Below, piece after piece: positions 36,179-48,810 of a stretch of DNA of 64,000 bases. The DNA is from Candolleomyces eurysporus (Eukaryota > Basidiomycota > Agaricomycetes > Agaricales > Psathyrellaceae): NCBI GenBank assembly GCA_027579435.1, contig JANBPK010000811.1:1-64000 (forward strand). Reading direction: 5' to 3'. The first letter of the stretch is position 1. Each line of letters opens with the position of its first letter. A model generated the notes under the pieces. That model saw only the letters and a program-made list of their open reading frames with translations. It did no database searches and had not been told where the DNA came from. Position numbers and translations under genes: made by a program.

Positions 36179-38098
36179 TTAAATACAAAGTGTCGGAGGC
36201 GCTTATTAGTGATCGACCATAATCAGCACACCTGCCTCGGGCATTGCCAACCATACATAAAACCGCCTAACATGAGTGCTTCCTACGTATCAGATGCCGA
36301 AATGAACGTATGGTACCCAAGCAAGGTATGAGATGGGAGAATCAGGCTTCAGTGTTCTGCGAAGCTGATTCAAAGACTGAAAGAGGGAATATGCACCACG
36401 CCCTCCATAGGGTCCACCCTCCCTCTCTGATCCTGCAAACAAATATTTGTAGAAATCCTCCGCGACCTTTGGGGCGTATCTGTCTTGAATTGACCACATG
36501 GTCCCCACGACTTCCGTGTAGCCGGCAGCTATCATCCCTGCCGCGAGATGAACAGCTTCGTCGGATAGCCTCACGTCTCCGGTACTGGTTTGGCATGCGG
36601 ACAGGAAAGCGATGCTGGACCCATCGTTGCGGCTGTGACGAGTCTGGATGAGTTTGGAGAGCTCAAGTCTGCCATCGTGAAGAGCAAATCCACTGCGTAG
36701 AGGCTCTACGGTGTTTTGAAAGGCGTGACACGCGAGGTGGATGGAGCTGAAGTCGTTGATTTTGGCGATGACAGAATCGATCGTAGCCTGCGCCCCGTCG
36801 AGGCTAAACGTTTCAAATCCTGCCCTCAGGGACAACCGAGCGATGGCCCGTGTTTCTTGTGTTGTACCAGGAATGGGAGTCAGACCAGGTGCATTTGACT
36901 GGTTCACCAGAAGCAAGGTAGGCGTTGTCTGGGTGTGCGTCGTGGCAACGGATTCGGCAACTAATTTTCTCCGCTTGAAAGCGTTCGTTAATGCTGAGAC
37001 TGTTGGCGTGTAGGAAGAGATGGCGTAGTCGAAGATAGATGTGATTTTAGCAGGATCTCTGCCTCCCATATACTTCCCAGCAGCGTGGATGGGTAAAAAT
37101 GCAAGAGGACCGGTTGGACACCACCAGATTCTTGTGGTCGGCGACTCAGACCGCTGGGATTGGAATATTAGTTCGGCATCCATTAGAGAAGACCGGAAAC
37201 TCACAGTGATTGCGACGGCATCCAGTATAGGTTTCACCACATGTTGCCATAATTCTCCCAGAATATATCCGATTGGATTTTTCTCCCACGTCCTCCTGGA
37301 TCGAGGAGCCATCGATCGCTCCGTCTCCGTCCCATCAAGTGAGCCTTCTAGCTCTTGCAATCCATCTCGACTAGCCAGAACGGTGAGCTCGTCCGTAAGC
37401 TTTCCGTGTAGACGTTCTACCATCTCCAAAGAGAAGGAAAGGGGGACGTGTATCAGATCTCCCGGTTCTTGGCATCCAGCCATTAGAACAAGGGCATCGC
37501 AACGATGTTGGTTGACGTTGATGAGCACTACACGTCCCTCCTCTGGTAAATTCTGTGACAGCTCTTCGATGCTCGATGATGCAAATGGGAGGTTGAAAGC
37601 TTCAAAACCAGGGATTCTCCGGGCCTCCTCAATCGCTTCGTTGTAGTCTTTGGAGACTTTGACGTGTTGATGAATCTCGTCCTGGAGCGAAATGGTCTGC
37701 CATGGTGCTGCCGCACTGGTTATGTCTTCGGCTCTGTACGTTATGCGATGACTGAAGTTTTCCAGTGACCTGGAAAGAAACGCGAGACGATCCGCTAAGG
37801 ATGGGTCGTGACCTCGAAGCTCTTCCAGTGGCGTACGAAGTGCAGCATGTTGACGCCACACCAGGCAACGACCCTGTTCCAACCATTTCAGCGCCTTCTC
37901 AACCATACCACAGGCAAACGCCGCTGCCGCCGCGGAGGACGCTATACCGGGAAATTCGGAGAGCACCCGATGACGCTCTTGAGCCGTCTGTTCCAAGCCA
38001 ACGACTATAGGCATGAGTTCTACGACGCGCTCAAAAGCTTCTAGGGAATGTTCAGCTTCTTTGAAAGCAAACGATGTGTTGGCCCATCGGATGGCGTT
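36179..38098 (-). repeat. Segmental duplication, intact copy
   Basis: Full-length partner of 31019-32755, in the same orientation about 5.2 kb away, covering the 3' flank and CHAT half of the intact TPR-CHAT gene. Confidence 0.85.
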
Positions 38099-40616
38099 TG
38101 ACAACAAGGCAAACGGAGGCCCTATAGGACACATCGNCCCCCCTTCGGTAGCACGCAATTGATTCCTCCAAAAAGGTATGGGCCTGCGTGTCGTTTCCCT
38201 CTTTCAGAGCGTGAAATTGTGTGAGGAGGGCCTCTCCAAGGCTTTGGAGAATGGAAGGGAGGGCAGCGTGATTGGGAGGGGTAAGGTCGACAGCTCTTTT
38301 CAGAGCAGTGATAGCGTTCTCTAGATCCATTCTATCATGAGATTTGCAGCACCGACGTAATCGTACGTCTGCCATGCTCTTGAGATAGCTTGGCAAGTGA
38401 GCGTCGTCATCTGCTGTCAAGGAGATGGCCGTTTCTAACGTGGATATGGCCTCCTCCGCGTATTGAAGAACGTCCGTCGCTTTGAAGTGCATCGAAAAAG
38501 CGTTGCCGAGGTTATGGAATAGCATGGGTCGAGAGGCATGATCCGCTGGGGTGAGTTCGATCGCCCGCTGGAATGCCGTTGTGGCTCGATCGATATCTGA
38601 AGCCGAGGAGTTCGAAGTTTTGTTCATTCGGGTGAGAAAAGAACCGCCGAGGTTGTTTAACCAAGCAGGGAGGTCGGGGTGATCGTTGGGAAGAAGATCG
38701 ACGGCCTTCAGCTGGCACGATATCGCTGTGGTGAGGTCGGATGCGTCGTCCATTCGATTGAAACGTGCATAGAGGAACCTTCCAAGGTTGTTGAGACGAG
38801 CTGGAAGGTCGGGATGCCCATGCGGAGTGAACTGGACGACCTTCTGCTGGTGTAAGATCGCCTCTTGGATGTCTTCCAGAGCACTGCCACGCTCAAATCG
38901 ACGGAGGAGCGCAATGGAAAGGTTATTCATCCTGGTAACGGTAACCAGAATATCATTGGGTTTGCTAGTGTATTTGTCGGTTTCAGGGAGAGGAACGGAG
39001 AGTGCGACAGCATTACGGAGAGAGGTGATAGCATCCTCGATGTCCGATATCGCTCCGGTACGTTCGAATCTGAATGTGAGCGAAATGCCCAGATTGTTGT
39101 GGGAGGACGACTTCAGCGTTTGATTGCTGTCGGGAACCAGGTCCACCGCAGACTTCTGGTTTGATATGGCTTCATCCAGGTCGACTAGATTCCCCGTTCG
39201 CTCGAAACGGCGAGCAAGGGAGTTGCCCAGGTTGTTGTACAATCCTATTGGTCCGTTTGATGACTCGAATCCCAAAGGACGATGCTGGTACACTGCCTTC
39301 GCAGCTTGAAGCGTGCGGATTGCTTCGTTGATATCCTCGATTTTGCCCGACCTCAAGAACCGGGTATGGAGAAGGAGGCCGAGGTTTCCCAATAATTCAG
39401 AACGTGCTCCATACTCCTTAGGGGGAGTCATTTCAAGGAGCTTCTTCTGAAAGGATAGGGCCTCGTCGATGTCGGCTAACCGTCCAGTCCTTTCGCTTAA
39501 ACGAAAGTTCCAGAGCGCAAGACGCTCATACCCCAACCGGCGGGAGTAGTTCATCTGTGGCGGGGTCTGGTCTTGACGGTAGGATAGCGAGAGTGCCTTC
39601 TGTTCCGCCTCTATCGCTTCTTCGAGACACTTCGTCCTTCCGGTAAACTGGAACTTGTGATAGAACGATGCTGCAAGGTTGCTGAGCATGAGGGGTACAC
39701 GTCGATGGAGTTTGCCTTGTAAGAGATCAATCGACTCTTGTTGGAGCCTAATGGATTCCTCAAGATCGACCAAGGAATTTGTCCTCTCGAAACGTTGAAC
39801 AATGAGAGTAGCTGTGGCGTTAATCCAGGTGGACAGTTCTTCTGTGGTATGGCCCTGCTGCAATCTAAACAGCGAAAGAGCTTGGCTTCGGTTCGATATG
39901 GCATTGTCAAGGTCAGCTAGGGAGCTGCTCCCACACCCGGCCTCTGAACGTCGAAGGAGAGCGATGCTGAGGTTGTAGAGAAGATGAGGGATATGTCGAT
40001 GACCTTGGTGCAAGCCTCTCTCCTCCAAGGCGGTTCGGAAAGTTTGTATTGCGTCGTCAATATCGGACATATTCTTCGTCAAGTCGAACCGCTCCGCCAA
40101 AGAGGTAGCGAGATTGTCCATCCAATAGGGCAGCTGCGGATACTCATCTGGAGTAATCCCAACGCTGGTCTGCTGGTTCGATATGGAATCGTTGAGATCC
40201 TCTAGCTGGTTGGTGCGTTCGAACCGAAGCTTGTAGAACTTTCCAAGGTTCGTAAGCTGGACTGCGATATCGACTGGGTCACCGTCTTCGTCCTCGGTAA
40301 ACAGGGCAACGGCTCTCTTGACGGCAGAAATGGTGTCGTCTAGGTCCACGATTTGGCCGGTATGCTTGTACCTCGATATGAACAGCTTCGCGATAAAAAT
40401 CTCCCTTTCAGCCCTAACGTTTGTTCAGTTAAATATCTGACGGAGAACTATGACGAAGACCAAAACTTACTTGGAGCCACCATTGTCAACTGCAGATGGG
40501 AGGAGCTCAAGCGCCTGACCTCGAGGAAGACTGTTATAGGTTTTCGAGTTAGAGAACATCTGGCAAAGGAAGATCTTGTCTAACCTCGTGAAGAGCTGTT
40601 GCAAAGAATAATCCAT
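36290..40616 (-). CDS. TPR-CHAT protein (caspase-like CHAT peptidase with TPR array)
   Basis: Exon 1 is 40616-40471 (start MDYSLQQLFTRLDKIFLCQM). After a 57-nt intron (40414-40470) one long exon runs to 36290. The exon appears split by the N at 38137; omitting that single character gives continuous SIACYRRGAMCPIGPPF and a total of about 1422 aa. The first about 750 residues after the N-terminal exon are repeats of the tetratricopeptide type (LGKFYKLRFERTNQLEDLND, NNLGNSLARRFERTGNLVDL, RLNNLGRFLYARFNRMDDAS), each helix pair about 50-55 residues apart. The C-terminal about 370 residues are a CHAT domain with the catalytic dyad in IHLACHAFQ (His, 36725-36727) and FLSACQTSTGD (Cys, 36593-36595). 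CHAT domains are caspase/separase-fold Cys peptidases; TPR arrays act as sensors or scaffolds. Target and trigger are unknown. Confidence 0.92.
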
Positions 40617-41120
40617 GGATCATGGACTTTGAAAGTGCGAAGTCAGAGTTGCACGGAAACAGAGGGGGAGTGGAGGGAGGAATGGAAAGGAAGAAGGAAC
40701 GTAAGGATTTTATCCTGACACGACCTCAAAATGTTCGTTCCGGCGCCAATCAGCTATGGCTATACACCGCAGCCCATCTGCTGTAGAGAGTCGAACGAAA
40801 TGAATGGTCGTCAGGAAGACGAAAGCAACATTGACGCTGTCAAAGCGTAAAATTTTTGCTCGTTTGAACGTCACACGGTTCACAGCTTTGGCTGAAAAGC
40901 TCAAGATAATTTGATTGCAATTTGCCATGTCTTCATGGGCTTCGAGAACACTAGTGAATTCGTGTTGGATTATGATACGTGAGGAGCGATTAAAATACAA
41001 AAAAATTCGTGGATGAGTAACGGCAGACGATCACTGGAAGCAACTTTGAAAAAAATTGCATCACAACACGAGGCATGCTAAAGCGACTTGGAATCTTCCT
41101 CTGTGCGCAGGTTCTCTTCT
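40617..41120. other. Intergenic
   Basis: Contains the 5' flank of the TPR-CHAT gene and the 3' flank of the P450 gene. No gene supported. Confidence 0.4.
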
Positions 41121-43350
41121 CTATGCAGCACGACGAACGACCAAAGGCAGCTGAGGACCCTTCTCGTACTCTCCTTCAATCATCGGTTGCGTGGCCATGC
41201 AGTTCGCTGCAGAGCATGTCAGATACGCGCGAAGGAAAGAAAGGGGCGAGGAGAAAAACATACCACGAATGATCTTAGGCCCCTTCTCTGGTAAACTGAA
41301 CTCGAACCTTTCGATCAAGGTAGAGAGCAAGTTCTGCAACTGCATCACGGCGAATCTCCAACCTAAAATTCGATAAATTTCAAGGTCAATGTGATCGGGC
41401 AGGTTGGAACTTACCGATGCATCCTTTAGCTCCAGCGGAGAATGTCATTCTGAATCACGAAGACGATGACCAGTCAGTCTCGACGAATCAGAAGAGGGGA
41501 AGGTGAACATACACGTTGGCATACATCCCGAGAGCATTCGTAGAGTCTGTGTCCTGGTTCATCCAGCGTTGCGGGTTGAAAATATGAGCGTCATCGCCCC
41601 ATACACCTGGGTTCCTGGAAATGATTGTGTAAATATCTGAGATGAACGAGGAGATGGAGGCGTGCTTACATATTATAGCCACCAACGGACACGTAAATCT
41701 TCGTTCCTTTAGGAATCGGGAGCTTGTTGACGACTTTACCCGACTTGAGAGTGATCGGTTGAGCCAGTGGGAGAACGTCGTCTTGGAGATTCTCTCGGAA
41801 CATGTTCTGGATAACGGGAGCGAAACGAAGGGTTTCCTGAGGGTAAAGGTCAGTAACAATACATAAAGTCGGGGGAGTGTGGATCGAAGCAGACCTTGAT
41901 GACAGCGTTGAGCAAAGGCATAGCTTGGAGCTCTTGATACGTGAAGTCTTTTCCACCTTTCTGTTCTCGTGCGTCCCTGATTTCTTTGCGGAGAGCGGTT
42001 TGAATATCAGGGAATTTGCATAGTTCCCAGAGTGCCCAAGTAAGACTGAGGGTGGGAAGTCAGCTTGATGATCAACAGGGAAGTATGGAATCCACAAACG
42101 TATTTGCACTTGTCTCTTGCCCAGCGAGGAGAAGGAATCTATAAATCCATCAACCCCATAAGTCTCAGGCACTGGACGGAAGTCGCGCAATAGACTGACC
42201 GAAGCTCGGAGACGATTTCATGGTCGGTCAACCGAGATGAAGGATCTTCATTCAACCCAGCCTTCAAAATGCTACTCATGATATCCTTCTTTCCACCAGC
42301 ACCCATCGTTCTTCGGTCGTTGATAAGCTCGAGGATGATTCTGGTCGAGACAGTATTCGTGTTGCGCACATGGTCGAGAGCGTGAGTTGGCGAGTCGTTG
42401 AGAACCCAACGAATGAAGGACATTGGGATGTATTGGAGAAGTGACACGACGACAGCTTGAGAGACCGACATGAATCCAAAGGTTTCCAGCCTGTGAAGAG
42501 ATTAGGAAATTCTTATCGAAAAAACGAAACAGGACATACAAAACAGTGGGCATAGCGGCGGCCAGTTCAGTTGGATGACCGTCAAGGCCACCAAATTGAT
42601 AGTCGAATGCGACTTGGGGCGATGTGTTAGAGGACAGATAGTGAATCAGGAAGAGCCGCAGGGCCTCGTACCTTCACCAAAGGTATCCAGGGACGCCTTG
42701 GAAATCCAGTCCGAGATGTTCAACACGGTGCTGTCTCCGGTTTCGAGAGCGAGGACGTTCTCCCATTTTTCGCAAAGCTTGACAGCGATAGCATTGAATA
42801 CCGGGAGTAGGGCCCTGGTTTCTGGGACACCGAATGCTGGTCGAATACCCTGGATTCCGGCGAACGTCAGAGAATAGGAACAACATTGAACCTCAAGGAC
42901 GTACTTTTCTATGCCTCTTGTGAACATCTCCTTCCACCGACCCTATACACTCCCCAGCAAGAAGATCAGCCATAGCATACCACTCTGGAGCCCGAATGAA
43001 CCTCTCAGCGGTGTCGCCCTGGAAGATGTAACGCAGCGCCGCGGGGTCAGTAACGAGGATAGCGTCGCTCGTGCCAATCTGAGGATGGAGCTTGATGACT
43101 GTTCCGTATTCCGCCTGCCATCGTGCCCCGAGCCGTGCGGTAGTATCAGCGAAGAGGTCGATGATATTGCCTGGAATCCTCAGAGGGTCAGAAATGACGG
43201 TAAGCGTCAATCGAACGTTGGATCCGCACCTGCGAACCATGAACTTGATGGAGGACCTTGAAGGTCGCTCAGGGATATCCGCGTGAGCCTTCGATAGACA
43301 TATCTAGTGACGACGAAGGCTGCAAGACATTGCAGACCCAGCTGGAGCAT
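41121..43350 (-). CDS. Cytochrome P450 monooxygenase
   Basis: Multi-exon gene of roughly 545 codons starting MLQLGLQCLAAFVVTRYVYR, an N-terminal membrane anchor followed by the proline-rich hinge GPPSSSW. The first intron is 43171-43229. Recognised P450 elements, in order: I helix LLLAGQETSANT (AGxET form of the oxygen-binding motif), K helix ETLR (ExxR), meander NPQRWM and the haem loop FSAGAKGCIG with the axial Cys (Lys where Arg is common). The C terminus is EGEYEKGPQLPLVVRRAA. All exon joins examined are GT-AG and in frame. The enzyme should sit on the ER membrane and hydroxylate a lipophilic substrate using a P450 reductase. It is divergently transcribed from the GGPP synthase gene 742 bp away, so a terpenoid substrate is plausible but inferred. 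Confidence 0.93.
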
Positions 43351-44092
43351 TCCGAAGGCGATTGTAGGCTAGTGTCGTCGGAAAGATGGTGGTAGGGAGA
43401 CAGGTGGATTGGTTGGGCGTAAGACTTTTCCCCGCTACATGGCCCACATGATAAGCCATTTATACGAGATGGCCGTTTTGAATACAGAATAGGCATAGCG
43501 GCCACGACTCGGTGCTGGGTGAGTGAAAGCGAAAGGCGTGACGGAGGGAATGACTGAGTTCACACCAAACATAGGACGCCGTGACATAAGCATCATCTCG
43601 GCACCGTTTGGGGCGTTCGTTCTTGCTTCCAGCTTCTACCTCTCTCTCGTCGATCTCAAGCTGGACTGTAATCGAACGCAGTCGAATCGACGCAGACCAA
43701 AATCGTGGTAGCCGAGACCGATATACATATACCTACGGCCGTAGAGCATCCTTTCCATCACGGGCCTTCTCATTCGGCACCTCGGACTTGGTCGTGGACC
43801 CGTTTCACCCGTCTCCCTGGCCTTCTCGGCTGCAATCCTGCCCAAAGCAAGTCGTGGAGCGCCCAATACTCAGCAAAGCGTCCGTCCGGAGTGGCTCAGG
43901 CAATGTAGGGTAATACGTCGCCCTCCGGAGTTGCACCGCTTTCTCCAATGTACCGACGATATTCAGTGGGTCTATATCCACATTGAGTCCAGTACTAAAT
44001 AGGTGTTGAGTTGACTGAATGTGGCCCATTACAGCCAAAGTACACCAATTCCTCCTCATCATCCTACTTCCAGACCCGTCTCTGTTCGTACA
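43351..44092. promoter_or_regulatory. Shared divergent promoter region of P450 and GGPP synthase
   Basis: 742 bp separate the two start codons on opposite strands. No protein-coding exon of either gene was placed inside. Co-regulation through this interval is an inference from arrangement; no specific operator was identified. Confidence 0.4.
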
Positions 44093-45497
44093 ATGGCAAT
44101 TGAAGGAACCATCAACCGACCCGTGAGCTCGTACGTCGGTCTTCCCCCTTGGACCAGCAAAAACGAGGCCGTGAGTATAATTCTCCTCTCATCATTTGCT
44201 GCAACCTATTTACTCGCGGTCGTGGTACCTGCTAGGCTCTCCTCCAGGCCTACGACTACATCATTGGAATCCCTGGAAAGGACTTGCGAACGCAACTTCT
44301 GAGGGCGTTCAATGTGTGGTATGGCCTCCCAGACGACACCTTCAACATTATCTCGGAATGCGTCGCCATGCTTCATAATGCCAGTTTGCTGTACGTGAAA
44401 CTCGCCCCTGGCGTTCTATTTCTCGAGTCAGAAGACTGACCTTGTTATGTTCAGGTTCGATGATATTGAGGACTTCACCGAGCTGCGGAGAGGTCAGCCA
44501 GGTACGCTTCATCCTCCCCTTGTCCTCGGTATCCTCCTCCAGTTTGTTGACTTCGAGGAACTCCTGTCTAGTCGCACACCGCGTTTTCGGCCTTCCTCGA
44601 ACGATCAACACCGCCGCCTACGCCATGTTCGTCGCTATGAACAAGCTCTACACCATCACTGGTATCTCCCAATCGACACATCAAACACTCCTCGACATCT
44701 TCCTCGAAGAGATCCTGGAGCTTCACCGTGGTCAGGGTCTGGAAATTTACTGGCGAGAGACGTTGACTGTTCCCACCGAGGACGAGTACTTCTGCATGAT
44801 TAAACAGAGTCAGTCTTCCTCACATTGTATGAAATACAGGCTTCTGATAGCTACCGATTTTCGCAGAGACTGGAGGACTCTTCCGCTTGGGTGTCCGACT
44901 CATGGCCGCATGCTCAGCAGATGTTAACAAGTGCGTCCACNTTCTGGTCTTTTTCATCTCCGTGGGATAATTAGCTGACAGTGCCTTAGGGACTGTACCT
45001 CCGTCGTAGACCTCTTCTCCGTGTTCTTCCAAGTACGAGATGACGTGATGAACCTCGATAGCACAGACGTAAGCATACCTACCGCTCACGACTCCTCGGG
45101 GTTGGGCTCTAACGAGTGCCTACTCTGCTCCATAGTACGCTGCCCAGAAAGGTTTCGCAGAAGATCTGACAGAAGGAAAGTTCTCCTTCCCAGTCGTACA
45201 CAGCATCGCTACCGACCCCTCGAACAACTTCCTCATCGGTACGTTCTCCCTCGCTCTGCCCACTCCCACGATCATTACTGACAACCTCCTAACCTCCTAA
45301 CAGAGAATCTCGGAAAGCACACCGAAGACGTCGAGCTCAAGAAAGCGATGATCGATCATATGCGGTACAAAACCGGTTCGCTGGACTACGCTCGTGCGGT
45401 ATTGAAGGACGTTGAGCTCAAGATGCGTGGGGAGATTCAGTCATTGGGCGGGAACGAGCCCTTGTCGAGGATCGTGGATAAGCTCCATGTTGAGTAG
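44093..45497 (+). CDS. Geranylgeranyl diphosphate synthase-type prenyltransferase
   Basis: Eight exons: 44093-44170, 44248-44390, 44455-44501, 44572-44808, 44867-44930, 44990-45068, 45136-45238 and 45304-45497, sum exactly 315 codons (314 aa). All introns are GT-AG; the N at 44941 is intronic. Family marks: [20 protein letters not shown] containing the first Asp-rich motif (DDIED) and the following [16 protein letters not shown], and the second motif QVRDDVMNL (DDxxN form used by fungal and mammalian GGPPS), then [20 protein letters not shown]. The enzyme condenses isopentenyl diphosphate with farnesyl diphosphate to make C20 GGPP, using Mg2+ bound by the Asp motifs. It could serve protein prenylation or, given the neighbouring P450, a secondary diterpenoid route. 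Chain length is inferred. Confidence 0.93.
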
Positions 45498-46552
45498 ATG
45501 ATGTCCGGCGTTGGGGTGAAGAGAGAGAGATCTAGGAGACGATAATTTATGAGGTGTCTTCAGTATGGGACAAGATCATATGGAGCATTCAAACAATCTC
45601 AATGTATAGACTACAGCTCAATTTGTTTAATTAGACAATACGCCCTTCAGCTACTTGGGTGTGGTTGAACACACTCGTTTACTAGTCGCCTATAAAAGTG
45701 ACATTACAATGAAAGTCAAGTATTCCATGGTACAGTGACAATCTCAAGAATTGAAAACAAGAAAGTTCCGATCTTTAAACTTCGATCCAGCGAGACCGAG
45801 ACGTGATCCTCTCCCTATTTATTCAGTCCCCAGCAACCTAAACCCCTGTTAACCACCTCTCGCCCCAAGAAACAAGGTAGGTGCTCTCAGCAGCCGCACG
45901 GATACTTCTTCGGGTTTCACTGCAACTTTATCTTTTTTGATAGTCCAGGTCGTGTATTACGATGTAAACGCGCAAAGTTCCCAGAAATTAAATGCCATAG
46001 AGGAGGGAAGCCGCACGAGCGCGAGTGCCTCGACTGCCCCAAAGAGTAAGCACCTGAAACCCTCGTAAAGGCTCGTACTGCCGTGCACTGCAACGGCCTT
46101 CTACCAAAGTTGACAACATCAACTTGGGTAGCATTGGGTGCATTCAGCACTCAGAGATCCCCGATCTGAAAAGGTGCGCCGCCGAGGATCGATTGACTTG
46201 ACCGGATTTGGGAGCGTTCGTTGGTAGAGTTACTACTGCGATCCTTGGAAGGGCGAGACAGGAACTTGGGCGTCTTGAAATTGAGAGACATGTGTGGGGA
46301 GACAGAGGGGGCCTGGTCAGGGGAGGAAGCAAGAAGCGAACCTGTTGAGATGAGCAAGTGGCTGGATCTCCCCCAGATCAAAGAAGCTGTTCAATGAACA
46401 CTACAAGTCTGAACCATCACAAGCCAGGAGCGCGTTTCACGTCCTTTTGAGTCATTCGTAGGATCACTGTCAGTCCCGGATGGCATCAAACTCTACTACG
46501 TTTGGCTAATCCCTAATTACCTGACGTATGGGAGCGAAGTGGACGTTGGCCA
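45498..46552. other. Intergenic
   Basis: No supported gene; short frames at 45917-46381 on the minus strand show no domain. Confidence 0.4.
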
Positions 46553-47000
46553 GAAGGGCCTCCAAAACGGGTGGATTCCACCTGACGCATGTAGAGTTCT
46601 AAACCTATGCGCCACTATCCCCATCTCCCCTTCCTATTTCCGCTCAGCATCTACCTCTATGTCCACTCCTACGATGGCTCTTACTTGTCTTAGATGACCG
46701 CTCCCGTCACCATCGCTACGAGCCCTCTCTTCACCAGCGAACTAGCAAAGTACCCTTGGCCCCCAGGTATGGTATCTGGAGTTATAAGCGGTAATAGCCC
46801 TTTGCCGACATTTACTGCGACTGGGACGCCAATCATCCTCCCTAAACCTGTATTCACCGGCTCAAAATCGAGGTCAGTCGATTCCTCCCATAGCTCTTCG
46901 ATAGCGGGAACTGCTGCTCCGACCCCGGACGCTTGGTATGCAGTGAATAAAGAATTCACGCAGGTCTGTGCTCGGGAGGATAGTAGTACTGGTGCCTCAC
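46553..47000 (+). pseudogene. GH5_9 C-terminal tail relic (fifth copy)
   Basis: Translation gives GLQNGWIPPDACRVLN, close to GLQNGWIYSDPRKAFNAC of copy D. After a stop it continues with KYPWPPGMVSG, LPTFTATGTPIILPKPVFTG and PTPDAWYAVNKEFTQVCA. These are the end of the catalytic fold and the Pro/Thr-rich tail of the GH5_9 genes in the same order and spacing. Nothing upstream resembles the rest of the gene. It is therefore a 5'-truncated remnant, most like copy D. Confidence 0.8.
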
Positions 47001-47380
47001 ATCGATCTCAGATATGTGTCGCTGCAAGCATCACTTGTACCATCATTATCATTATTTTCCATAATATCTTAGACTGTTATGGTCTTTGCCGGGACAGTAT
47101 ACAGATCCCGCATGGAGTCACGGTGTCCCACTCAGGAATGGGGCGGTCTCCAAGCTCTTGAATTAGATACATTGCTGGTCTCCGTTGTTGTTCTAAGTTG
47201 AGAGCTCAAATTAATCCGCGGCGAGGCTGTGGGTAAACACCCGTCACCTTGCACCCTTCTTGTAGCGTCGCTGTCTACCTACCGTCCTGGCCTTCTTGTC
47301 TCCTTCCCTCACCATCGACGATGGCTGAAGGTCCACAAACTTCCAAAGAGCACCAAAGCTTCTTCAGTCGCATGATGTGA

Positions 47381-47740
47381 GGTTGGCGGGAACTGCCAGG
47401 CAGGAATTTCTTGCGCGCGCCGACTCACTCCGCCTTGCCCATCTTTGATTGATTGACCAAGCCCGGTGAAGGGGTGGATGGTCAAAGCTACGATACATGT
47501 GCTAAGTATGAATTTATGTAAGTTTTGCTGGGATATGGACGAGCAGGCTCCAAAGATGTCCCAAACTCGACGAATGTCAGATAAATCGGGCCTGCCCGCA
47601 GCCTCATCATCTTCGGTGAATTCTGAAAACATATCGTCAACAAACCGCATTGAGTCTTCTCGGGAAGTTGGAATTTGCTGCCTGAGAACATCAATAACCA
47701 CCTCATCGATCTCGACGTAGCACTTCTCGTACTGGGCAGG
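47381..47740 (-). repeat. Inverted arm, left copy
   Basis: About 360 bp whose reverse complement matches 48590-48950 with few differences. On the minus strand it encodes VIDVLRQQIPTSREDSMRFV, as the plus-strand arm does. The spacer is about 850 bp. Confidence 0.88.
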
Positions 47741-48189
47741 AAAATGTGCTGTTATGATACCCGCTAAGAACCTAAATTCTTGTTCTATCCTTGTTTTCTA
47801 TCAGCATTGCCAGGTTCTAGAGCTGTTTCTTGTGTCAAGAACAGCTGAAACAAAAGGTGAGCTGAATCTGGTGACTCTAATCTCTGCTGATGCTCAACGA
47901 GTCACCGGCAGCAACTGAAGCGAATCTTTACTCGTGCATTAGTCCTAAACAACCGATTGGCTGATACCATTGGACATGTTTTTTTGGACATGGTCCAAAA
48001 ACACAACCGTACGTCGTCCAACACGAATCAAATTTTCCATTGACATATGTACTTAAATCTCCTTCAATGTCCATCAGATTTTCCGCTTACTATGGTTACC
48101 GACAAAGTGAGTGAAATTCCATTTCTCTTTGCTCACCAAACTGGCCTACGGTGAGTCGTGCTCTCTGGTTTTCTTTGGAGCCCGTGTAT

Positions 48190-48810
48190 TCAATTTGCCT
48201 CCAAAGCGAGGTATACACTCCTGAGCTTGATTTTACCCAGAGACAAACTGTTATACAGCTCAAAGGCGTTCACAAAACCCCTATTGAAGGCCTGTGGCAT
48301 TGGTTTACAAACACATCTGGTCTCAATATCAAGGAGGTCATCATCTCTGGCTATGAAACCGGTCTTTCCAGCCCCAACAACCCTATCCATCCGTATGTCA
48401 GGGATTGTTCAACACCGATTCCGGAGCCACTAATCTCTTATTCAGCTTTTCAGCTGGATCTGGCCCAAAGCACTCCAAATTCAGCTCGATAAATTCGCCT
48501 CATATTGGAATAACCACAAGATCCAGACCCAGCGCGATAAGCCAAATATGTCAGGACCAACTCCTCGGCATGCGTTCACTGCCCCTGATCCTGCCCACTA
48601 CGAGAAGTGCTACGTCGAGATCGATGAGATGGTTATTGATGTTCTCAGGCAGCAAATTCCAACTTCCCGAGAAGACTCAATGCGGTTTGTTGACGATATG
48701 TTTTCAGAATTCGCCGAAGATGCCTATGAGGCTGTGGGCAGGCCCGATATATCTGACATTTGTCGAGTTTGGGACATCTTTGGAGCCATGCTCGTCCATA
48801 TCCCAGCAAA
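48190..48810 (+). mobile_element. Integrase-type transposon protein remnant
   Basis: Reads KGVHKTPIEGLWHWFTNTSG and KEVIISGYETGLSSPNNPIH. After a frame change near 48400-48440 it continues WIWPKALQIQLDKFASYWNN, then HKIQTQRDKPNMSGPTPRHA and EIDEMVIDVLRQQIP. This order (IEGLW, then a WP block, then YWNNH and an R-x-K-P-N segment) matches the C-terminal part of an rve-like integrase family spread through agaric genomes. The N-terminal catalytic region with the first acidic residues was not found upstream, so it is a remnant. The frame change could be an intron or a mutation. Confidence 0.65.
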
